The translations under genes and the position numbers were made by a program. A stretch of 39,376 nt of DNA from Collinsella sp. Lineage in GTDB: Bacteria; Actinomycetota; Coriobacteriia; Coriobacteriales; Coriobacteriaceae. The notes under the pieces are model-generated. The model was not told where the DNA came from. It saw only the letters and a program-made list of their open reading frames with translations, and made no database searches. Positions 33,716 to 39,376 of this stretch are shown one piece after another. The DNA is taken from assembly GCA_014871605.1 (NCBI GenBank), contig WGSQ01000001.1, forward strand, positions 1 through 39,376. The letters are read 5' to 3'. How positions within the stretch are numbered: position 1 is the stretch's first letter; every line of letters begins with the position of its first letter.

Positions 33716-34361
33716 GATAATAGTCCAGCTTCTTTTCGGCGGCGCCCAGCAGCATCTCGACCACAAAGTTAAAGACCCAGTAGATCAGCGCCGCGATCGC
33801 AAACGGCACCATGCTCACCTGCGAGGCGACCAGCGCCTTGGCCGTCGAGAACATCTCACCCACGCCAATGGCAAACGCCAGCGACGTGTCCTTGACCAGC
33901 GTGATGATCTCGTTGCCCATCGCCGGCAGAATACGCTTGGCGACCTGCGGCATCACGATATACAGAAACGTCTGCACGCGCGAATAGCCCAGCACCTCGG
34001 CAGCCTCGTATTGACCGCGCGGAATGGACTGCAAGCCCGAGCGATAGATCTCGGCAAAGTAACCGGCGTAGTTGATGATGAACGCTACGACGCACGCCGT
34101 CCACTTGGAATCGGGCGTGAGCGAAATGCCAAACACGTAGTACGGGGCAAAGTAGATGGCAAACATCTGCAGCATGAGCGGCGTGCCGCGCATGACCGAG
34201 ATATAGATGCGCGCAATCCAGCGAAGCGGCGCGATTTTGCTCATGCGCATAAACGCCACGGGGATTCCCAGCGGAATCGACCCCAGCAGCGTCAGCACAA
34301 ACAACTGCAAACTGACCAAGAATCCCTGGCCAAGCATCTGCATCATGACCTGAATAGACAT
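33708..34361 (-). CDS. polar amino-acid ABC transporter, permease
   Basis: Membrane protein of 217 residues with about five helices and the HEAT/EAA signature of the His/Glu/Gln/Arg/opine permease family (YFAEIYRSGLQSIPRGQYEAAEVLGYS, GNEIITLVKDTSLAF). It forms the channel for the binding protein and ATPase encoded on either side. Its ATG at 34361 overlaps the stop of the binding-protein gene as TAATG. Only one permease gene is present, so it would work as a homodimer. Confidence 0.94.
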   Translation of the reverse strand: MSIQVMMQMLGQGFLVSLQLFVLTLLGSIPLGIPVAFMRMSKIAPLRWIARIYISVMRGTPLMLQMFAIYFAPYYVFGISLTPDSKWTACVVAFIINYAGYFAEIYRSGLQSIPRGQYEAAEVLGYSRVQTFLYIVMPQVAKRILPAMGNEIITLVKDTSLAFAIGVGEMFSTAKALVASQVSMVPFAIAALIYWVFNFVVEMLLGAAEKKLDYYHD

Positions 34362-35221
34362 TACTTGAGCACCCAATTATCGAAAGATAGACCATAGCTT
34401 GAATACTTGTCGCACAGGTCCTTGACTGTGCCGTCCTCGTAGAGCGCCTTGAGCGACTCGGTCACGGCGTCGGCTGACTTGGTGTCGCCCTTCTTAAAGC
34501 CGACGGCGTAGTGCTCGCTGGACAGCGGCTCATCAAGCTGCGTATAAGCATCAGGCTTGGCGGCAAGCTGATACTGGGCAATCGAAAGGTCGCAAGCCAC
34601 GGCATCGACCGCGCCGCTCTCGAGCTGCATAAAGGCCGTGTTGTACTCGCCGATCGTGTCGAGCGTGGCAAACGTCGCCGCCAGATCCTTCTGGTCACCC
34701 TCGAGCACATCCTGCGCAGCGGAATCGGTCTGGGTAATCACGGTCTTGCCGGCAAGATCGTCCCAGCCCTTGATGCCCGCGTCCTTCTTGACCACCAGCA
34801 CCTGCTCGTTGAGCATGTACGGCTCGGAGAACGTGTAGTCGTCCTCGCGGCCCTCCATGGTAAAGCCGTTCCAGATGCAGTTGATGGCACCCGAGTTGAG
34901 CAGCGTATCCTTGGCATCCCAGTCGATGGCCTCGTATTTGACCTCCCAGCCCTGCTTATCGGCAACAGCCTTGGCCAGATCGAGATCAAAGCCGGTGTAC
35001 TCGCCATCGTCGCCCACAAAGCCGTACGGAGGATAGGACTTATCAAAGCCCACCACGAGCTTCTTGGACTCCGCAGCGCCCTTCACGTCCTTGGCCGCGG
35101 CAGAACCAGCAGCGGAGCCCTTGCCGGCACCACCGCCGCAGCCTACCAGGCCAAGGCCTAGAACCGTAGCGAGCGAACCGGCTAGACCAACAAACTGACG
35201 ACGAGACATATCGGTATTCAT
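34361..35221 (-). CDS. amino-acid ABC transporter substrate-binding lipoprotein
   Basis: Extracellular solute-binding protein (family 3) of 286 residues. The N-terminus has a twin-arginine motif, MSRRQFVGLAGS, then a hydrophobic stretch and a lipobox LVGC (Cys28), so it is probably a Tat-exported lipoprotein. A Gly/Ser/Ala linker leads to the binding domain with VGFDKSYPPYGFVGDDGEYTGFDLDLAKAVA and WNGFTMEGREDDYTFSEPY. The arginine-style loop is altered, so ligand type cannot be read directly. AAGGGGGA fixes the ATG at 35221. It is first in the operon and has its own promoter with a palindromic site. Confidence 0.92.
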   Translation of the reverse strand: MNTDMSRRQFVGLAGSLATVLGLGLVGCGGGAGKGSAAGSAAAKDVKGAAESKKLVVGFDKSYPPYGFVGDDGEYTGFDLDLAKAVADKQGWEVKYEAIDWDAKDTLLNSGAINCIWNGFTMEGREDDYTFSEPYMLNEQVLVVKKDAGIKGWDDLAGKTVITQTDSAAQDVLEGDQKDLAATFATLDTIGEYNTAFMQLESGAVDAVACDLSIAQYQLAAKPDAYTQLDEPLSSEHYAVGFKKGDTKSADAVTESLKALYEDGTVKDLCDKYSSYGLSFDNWVLK

Positions 35222-35239
35222 GGTATTCCCCCTTGGTGG

Positions 35240-35306
35240 CACTTTAGTTAAGTAAAGTGAGTCGTGTAACGTTCAGAATCATACACTTTAGCGTGATAGA
35301 GCACAA
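35240..35306 (-). promoter_or_regulatory. amino-acid ABC operon promoter and dyad
   Basis: Minus-strand -35 TTGTGC (35301-35306) and -10 TATGAT (35278-35283) are spaced by 17 bases. The perfect dyad CACTTTA-GTTAAG-TAAAGTG (35240-35259) lies downstream of the likely start, and another CACTTTA (35284-35290) sits in the spacer. The dyad core matches the ilvE site in 14 of 16 bases. Confidence 0.65.
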
Positions 35307-35313
35307 GGCGAGT

Positions 35314-35452
35314 TTGCCCGCCGCGTGAGGGGTGTGGGGGTTAAGTTTCCTGCTCTACAGTCCTGCTCACGACGGAGGCCACATTAAGTGGCCTCCTGTT
35401 CGTGCGGAACTCGCGATAAACTTAACCCCCACACCCCTCACGCGGCGGGCAA
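35314..35452. repeat. 139-bp element with perfect 35-bp inverted arms
   Basis: Arms at 35314-35348 and 35418-35452 are perfectly complementary over 35 bases; each contains GTGAGGGGTGTGGGGGTTAA or its complement. Between them lies an inner hairpin, GGAGGCCAC (35374-35382) with GTGGCCTCC (35388-35396), extended by CACGA/TCGTG. No target-site duplication or ORF is visible. The rest of the gap 35222-35559 holds the two promoters. Confidence 0.9.
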
Positions 35453-35516
35453 CCGTCGTTGGGCTTATCACTGACACGAATAAACCGCTTGTATATCGTC
35501 TGCTGGCTTGGCACGG

Positions 35517-35522
35517 TACAAT
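35517..35522 (+). promoter_or_regulatory. -10 box of the RumA-type gene
   Basis: TACAAT 37 bases before the start codon, preceded by GG. The -35 box is not clear. Confidence 0.4.
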
Positions 35523-35559
35523 ACTTGCAGCTTTAATTCATGAATAAGTGGAGTTATTG

Positions 35560-37008
35560 ATGGCAGAATCTCGTGCGGAGCGTAGGGCTCGTCGTGCTTT
35601 GATCGAGGCGGCTGAGGGGTCAGAGGAGAAAAAATCTTCTCAGAAATCCAAGTCGTCTCAGGACGCGAAGGGTAAGTCGGCCAAGGGCAAGGCTAAGGCC
35701 AAGCGTCCCGGCTCTCGTCGGAACGAGGATAAGGCATCTCAGACTCGCTCCAAGCGCTCGCATAAAGATCGGGTTTCGTCTGCGCGTAAGGCTGTGGACC
35801 CCAAGTCTCCTTGTTCCATCATGAAAGCTTGCGGTGGGTGTACGGCGCTCAATCGTCCTTATAAGAAGCAACTCGCCGCCAAGCAGGCTGCTATGGAGGA
35901 GCTTTTTGCTTCGCTTTGTGAGCGTGAGGGCATTGCTGTAGATCCTATTCGTGGCATGGGTGTCACCCTGGGCGACCCGGGCAAATATCCTGCGCCGCGT
36001 GGCTTTCGTCACAAGGCTGCCACTCCCTTTGCTCCCGGTAAGGAGGGCGCCGTCCGTTGCGGTTTCTTTGAGCGCGGCACGCACAAGATCGTTGCCGTAC
36101 CCGAATGCCCCGTCGAGGCACCGGGCACCCGTCAGATTCTCAACGGCATCGCACGCGAAGCTGAGCGGCTGCATATTCCCGCCTTTAATGAGGACAAGCA
36201 TCTTGGTTTACTTCGCTATGCCGTCATCCGCTGCGGTTGGCGTACCGACCAGGTCATGGTCACGCTCGTGACCGCTCAGCGCGACTTGCCGCATGCGCAG
36301 GAGTTCTTTGAGGCTGTCGCCGCACTCAATCCGCACATCGTCACCGTCGCCCAAAACATCAACGGACGTCCCGGCAACGCCATCCTCGGCGAGGAAACCC
36401 GCATTGTATATGGCGCCGAGTGCATGCGCGACCAGCTGCTCGGCTGCGAGTTCGATATCTCCCCCACCGCGTTCTACCAGACCAACCCGCAGCAGACCGA
36501 GCTGCTCTATCAGCTCGCGATTGACGGCATGGACCTGCAGCAGGGCGACGTACTCATGGATGCCTATTGCGGTAGCGGAACTATCGGTCTGTGCGCCGCG
36601 AAGGATGCCCAGGACAGAGGCGTCGGCATTATGCTGCTCGGCGTGGAGCGCAACCCGGCGGGCGTTGCCGACGCACGCCGCAATGCCGAGCTCAACGGCC
36701 TCACCCGCAGCGCCTGGTTTATGGCCGACGATGCGACCGACTATATCCTCGATGCCGCCGACAACAACGAACGCGTCGACATTCTTTCCATCGACCCGCC
36801 GCGCGCCGGCTCCACGCCCGAGTTCCTCGAAGCTGCCTGCGCACTTAAACCGCGCCGCATCACCTATATCAGCTGCAACCCCGTGACTCAAGAGCGCGAC
36901 CTGCATCAGCTCCTCGACGGAGGCTACCGACTGCTCAAGATCACGCCCGTCGACATGTTCCCTCACACCGACCACACCGAAACCGTAGCGGTCCTCGAAC
37001 GCCGCTAA
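35560..37008 (+). CDS. 23S rRNA/tRNA (uracil-5-)-methyltransferase, RumA/TrmA family
   Basis: SAM-dependent RNA methyltransferase of 482 residues. About 85 N-terminal residues are lysine-, serine- and arginine-rich and unordered. They are followed by a cysteine cluster (CSIMKACGGCTALN) like the RumA iron-sulfur site, the SAM site DAYCGSGTIGLCA and the catalytic cysteine in ISCNPVTQERDL, with DPPRAG before it. It forms 5-methyluridine; the exact target cannot be told. GTGGAG before the ATG at 35560 supports the start. Codons in the first third favour T-ending forms (GCT, CGT) and shift to C-ending ones from about 36060. The gene is monocistronic. Confidence 0.93.
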   Translation: MAESRAERRARRALIEAAEGSEEKKSSQKSKSSQDAKGKSAKGKAKAKRPGSRRNEDKASQTRSKRSHKDRVSSARKAVDPKSPCSIMKACGGCTALNRPYKKQLAAKQAAMEELFASLCEREGIAVDPIRGMGVTLGDPGKYPAPRGFRHKAATPFAPGKEGAVRCGFFERGTHKIVAVPECPVEAPGTRQILNGIAREAERLHIPAFNEDKHLGLLRYAVIRCGWRTDQVMVTLVTAQRDLPHAQEFFEAVAALNPHIVTVAQNINGRPGNAILGEETRIVYGAECMRDQLLGCEFDISPTAFYQTNPQQTELLYQLAIDGMDLQQGDVLMDAYCGSGTIGLCAAKDAQDRGVGIMLLGVERNPAGVADARRNAELNGLTRSAWFMADDATDYILDAADNNERVDILSIDPPRAGSTPEFLEAACALKPRRITYISCNPVTQERDLHQLLDGGYRLLKITPVDMFPHTDHTETVAVLERR

Positions 37009-37036
37009 CCAACCTCAGTAGATTTTTGGGACAAGA

Positions 37037-37066
37037 AAGGGGGCGACCCGCCTGGGCCGCCCCCTT
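37037..37066 (-). terminator. terminator between RumA-type and PHP genes
   Basis: AAGGGGGCG (37037-37045) pairs with CGCCCCCTT (37058-37066). On the minus strand the tail is TCTTGT, so it mainly serves the PHP gene. A GGGACA fragment lies beside it. Confidence 0.75.
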
Positions 37067-37086
37067 CGCTTGGTTTATAAACTCCG

Positions 37087-37908
37087 CTACATCCCATTGC
37101 GCAGATCGCACACGCCGGCTGCCGCCATCTCGCGCAGCAGCGTCTCGCGGTCGCGCGTCACGATCAGATCCAACGGGAAGTGAATCTCGTCGAGCATCTT
37201 GCGAGCGTAATCGAGCTTACCAATTGCCATGCCAATGTGCGCATCGGTCGAAACGCCAATGCCCACGCCCAGCTCGGCGCAGCGCTCGGCGATCTTGCGG
37301 CATACGGCCCAATGCTCAGTGTCGACACCGTGTTCAAGACTATGGTTGTTGATCTCGATAATCTTGTGCTTGGCCTTAGCCGCCAACAGCACCTCGTCGA
37401 TATCGAACGGCACGCCCGAACGCCCCGTGTGACCCAGCATGAACACCTTGGGGTGCTCCAGGGCATTGATATACATCTCGGTCGTCTGGGCCAGCGTCGC
37501 GCCTTCAGCAATCTGCGGATTATGCACGCTCGCAACCAAATAATCCAAATTACGCGTAACCAAATCGAACAGCGAATGCTGACGGCTGTACGAATCGCCG
37601 GCAATATCGAGCGTGACAGGGGTGTCCTCGCCAAACAGGCTTCCGTCCAGCGAAACGATATCGGCCTCGGCACCACGCAGCACCAGCACGCCGCTCCAAA
37701 TGCGCGGCCAGATATCCTGGTTGATAAAGAACTGGTAACTGCGCAGGTCATTGGGGCAAGCCGTAACCATAGAGCTCAAATGGTCGGCAGATCCGAGCAC
37801 CTGCAGACCACGCTCTGCCGCCCAGTACACATTCTCCTCAATGGTCGAATATGCATGCGCAGAGAACATCGTATGGGTATGAATGTCACAAGAAAGCAGG
37901 TAGGGCAT
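37087..37908 (-). CDS. PHP domain metal-dependent phosphatase/hydrolase (YcdX-like)
   Basis: Cytoplasmic hydrolase of 273 residues with a PHP domain. Metal-binding histidines are visible in DIHTHTMFSAHAYST (residues 8-22), GSADHLSS, RGAEADIV, VASVHN, GHTGRSG, EINNHS and STDAH, the full set expected for a trinuclear metal site. It probably removes phosphate from a small substrate. AGGAG precedes the ATG at 37908, and a promoter lies at 37946-37974. It is downstream of the aminotransferase gene in the same direction but has its own promoter. Confidence 0.92.
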   Translation of the reverse strand: MPYLLSCDIHTHTMFSAHAYSTIEENVYWAAERGLQVLGSADHLSSMVTACPNDLRSYQFFINQDIWPRIWSGVLVLRGAEADIVSLDGSLFGEDTPVTLDIAGDSYSRQHSLFDLVTRNLDYLVASVHNPQIAEGATLAQTTEMYINALEHPKVFMLGHTGRSGVPFDIDEVLLAAKAKHKIIEINNHSLEHGVDTEHWAVCRKIAERCAELGVGIGVSTDAHIGMAIGKLDYARKMLDEIHFPLDLIVTRDRETLLREMAAAGVCDLRNGM

Positions 37909-37945
37909 CAGGTCTCCTTATCTGGCACGGCCGTCGCTTATATTC

Positions 37946-37974
37946 ATTGTACGCATAGCCTTCGATAGTCGTAA
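37946..37974 (-). promoter_or_regulatory. PHP gene promoter
   Basis: Minus-strand -10 TACAAT (37946-37951) and -35-like TTACGA (37969-37974) with a 17-base spacer. Confidence 0.5.
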
Positions 37975-38008
37975 AACCACTCCATCCCAAAGACACAACG
38001 TCCATGAC

Positions 38009-38039
38009 AACGGGGTCCGGCTTAACACCAAACCCCGTT
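38009..38039 (-). terminator. hairpin after the aminotransferase gene
   Basis: AACGGGGT (38009-38016) pairs with ACCCCGTT (38032-38039). Only a weak T-rich tail is present, so termination is uncertain. Confidence 0.5.
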
Positions 38040-38073
38040 TCACGTAAAACATTGTAGGCAGATCGCTTTGCTT

Positions 38074-39258
38074 TTAACGATACTCGTCCGCCAACTGTTT
38101 CCAAGCGGGTAGCGAATTGACAATCGTTTCGTAACTCACGCAATAGCCCAGGCGGAACCAACCCGGCATACCAAAGCTGTCCGAGGGAACCGCAAGCAAC
38201 TCATACTTCTTTGCGCGCTCGCAAAACGCATTCGCATCGGGCTCCAACGCTTTCACCCATAGGTAGAACGCGCCATCCGGCTCAACATAGGTGTAGCCAT
38301 ACTCCGCTAGTGCGTCGGTAAGCGCGGTGCGGTTGCGTGCATAGGCCTCAACGTCACTCGGCTCATCGATGCAGTCGATAATTACGCGCTGGAAGAGTGC
38401 CGGTGCGCATACAAAACCCAGCGTACGGGCAGCACCCGCAACAGCCGGCATCAGACGGGCGGCCTGCGGATTGGTGTTGGGAACCAAGATCCACCCCACG
38501 CGCTCACCCGGCAGCGACAGCGACTTGGAATACGAGTAGCACACGATGGTGTGCTCGTAAATCGAGGGCACCCAAGGCACCTCGGCACCGTACACGATTT
38601 CGCGGTACGGCTCATCCGAGATGAGCATAATCGGATTCTCGGGATCGCGCTGAGCGTTGGCCTCGCGCAGAACGTTGGCCAGTCGCGTCAGCGTGTCGCA
38701 TGTATATACGGCACCGGTCGGATTGTTGGGAGAGTCGATGATGACGGCCGCCGTCTTATCGCTGATCGCCTTGAGCACGTTGTCCACGCTCAGCTGGAAC
38801 GTATCTTCATCGGCGAGCGCCTCAACACACGTACAGCCGGCCTTCTCAATCCAAACGCGATACTCCGGAAAGTACGGGGCGATAACAATAACCTCGTCGC
38901 CCGGGTTCGTAACGGCGTTGAGCGTGCAGGTGAGCGAAGCCGCGGCACCCACCGTCATAAAGACGTCTTTGCCCTCATAGCTCGTGCCAAAGCGGCGGTT
39001 GAGCGATTCGGCCACAGCGGCACGACATTGCGGCAGGCCCGGTGCGGGCGTGTAGCCGTGCAGCTGGTCGCTCGGCAGCTCCAGGGCCTTCTTAATCGAC
39101 TCAGCCACGGCAGCGGGCGCCGGAACACTCGGGTTGCCCAGCGAAAAATCGAATACGTTCTCCGCACCGATCTGTGCCTTGCGCTCAAGACCATAGCTAA
39201 AGATCTCGCGAATGATGGAGCTTTCCGCACCGCGAGCATACATAGTTTCGTTGATCAT
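38074..39258 (-). CDS. PLP-dependent aminotransferase class I/II
   Basis: Cytoplasmic fold-type I aminotransferase of 394 residues. The PLP lysine is in CYSYSKSLSLPGERVGW (Lys245), and the PLP-contacting aspartate is in MLISDEPYRE (Asp215). Other segments are DSPNNPTGAVY and the arginine in GWFRLGYCVSYE near the C-terminus. It belongs to the aspartate aminotransferase-like group; the amino donor and acceptor are not determined. AGGGG precedes the ATG at 39258; the longer open frame reads through a promoter and a hairpin. A CTTTA-N6-CAAAG site upstream links it to ilvE and the ABC operon. Confidence 0.92.
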   Translation of the reverse strand: MINETMYARGAESSIIREIFSYGLERKAQIGAENVFDFSLGNPSVPAPAAVAESIKKALELPSDQLHGYTPAPGLPQCRAAVAESLNRRFGTSYEGKDVFMTVGAAASLTCTLNAVTNPGDEVIVIAPYFPEYRVWIEKAGCTCVEALADEDTFQLSVDNVLKAISDKTAAVIIDSPNNPTGAVYTCDTLTRLANVLREANAQRDPENPIMLISDEPYREIVYGAEVPWVPSIYEHTIVCYSYSKSLSLPGERVGWILVPNTNPQAARLMPAVAGAARTLGFVCAPALFQRVIIDCIDEPSDVEAYARNRTALTDALAEYGYTYVEPDGAFYLWVKALEPDANAFCERAKKYELLAVPSDSFGMPGWFRLGYCVSYETIVNSLPAWKQLADEYR

Positions 39259-39282
39259 CTGTTCCCCTTTCGCATAGGCGCT

Positions 39283-39306
39283 ATTGTACGCTTTAGCCGA
39301 GCAAAG
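39283..39306 (-). promoter_or_regulatory. aminotransferase promoter with CTTTA-N6-CAAAG site
   Basis: A minus-strand -10 TACAAT (39283-39288) has no clear -35. CTTTA-GCCGAG-CAAAG at 39291-39306 overlaps the spacer and differs from the ABC-operon site only by transitions. Confidence 0.5.
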
Positions 39307-39320
39307 TGCCGCAGCAATGT

Positions 39321-39376
39321 TGATTGGGGACAGACTTAAATGCGTGAAAACGCTCATTTAAGTCTGTCCCCAATCA
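39321..39376. repeat. GGGACA repeat, copy H, with perfect 22-bp arms
   Basis: Arms at 39321-39342 and 39355-39376 pair perfectly over 22 bases and include TTGGGGACAGACTTAAATG. The tip closes with CGT-GAAA-ACG, a GNRA-type tetraloop if transcribed. It runs to the window edge, upstream of the aminotransferase promoter. Confidence 0.9.

Noticed and set aside
35314..35452. Transposon with target-site duplication
   Set aside because: The flanks (GAGT and CCGT) do not match, and there is no transposase frame inside.
37886..38161. 91-codon minus-strand frame between the PHP and aminotransferase genes
   Set aside because: It overlaps the aminotransferase 3' end, a hairpin and the PHP promoter; no ribosome site or family is visible.

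Overview
The window is a GC-rich bacterial chromosome segment with short intergenic gaps. It most resembles a Coriobacteriia (Collinsella-like) actinobacterium. That call is an inference from gene content: split transketolase genes, a degenerate Fis/AAA+ regulator, heterodimeric ABC exporter, Tat-type lipoprotein signal, TACAAT-type -10 boxes and many small palindromic intergenic repeats. No rRNA, tRNA, CRISPR array, insertion sequence or phage gene was seen.

Layout. 1-3 kb: branched-chain aminotransferase (ilvE), a DedA membrane protein and serine acetyltransferase (cysE). 3.1-7.4 kb: a three-gene operon of MarR regulator plus both halves of a heterodimeric ABC exporter, with direct-repeat operators at its promoter. 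7.5-12.8 kb: small hypotheticals, a nitroreductase, a degenerate sigma-54-activator-like regulator, a YeiH family membrane protein and a GntR/FCD regulator. 12.9-16.2 kb: glmS, with TGGTAT operator-like half-sites, and a LacI-family regulator. 16.3-21.8 kb: accessory genes (AAA/DUF4143 ATPase, HAD phosphatase, orphan LarE, and an AlbA_2/Schlafen-type protein preceded by seven copies of TTTAGAGAGA). 21.9-29.3 kb: a sugar cluster on the minus strand (PTS EIIBC, GatZ/KbaZ-like protein, TalC, transketolase N and C halves, PTS EIIA) with a divergent LacI regulator. 29.4-39.3 kb: secreted nuclease, EF-G-like GTPase with degenerate G motifs, polar amino-acid ABC transporter, RumA-type methyltransferase, PHP-domain protein and an aminotransferase.

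How genes work together. The sugar cluster looks like a self-contained route. A ketose or pentulose would enter by PTS phosphorylation, be isomerised by the GatZ-like protein, and be rearranged by transaldolase and transketolase. The EIIBC-gatZ gap holds two perfect overlapping inverted repeats able to form an RNA pseudoknot or a switch. Three amino-acid genes (ilvE, the amino-acid ABC operon and the last aminotransferase) share a CTTTA-N6-(T/C)AAAG dyad near their promoters.

The best candidates for undescribed biology are: the seven-box array before the AlbA_2 gene, the EIIBC-gatZ RNA element, the GatZ/TalC/transketolase PTS route, the family of GGGACA-bearing palindromic repeats (at least nine copies, all intergenic), and a 139-bp element with perfect 35-bp inverted arms at 35.3-35.5 kb.
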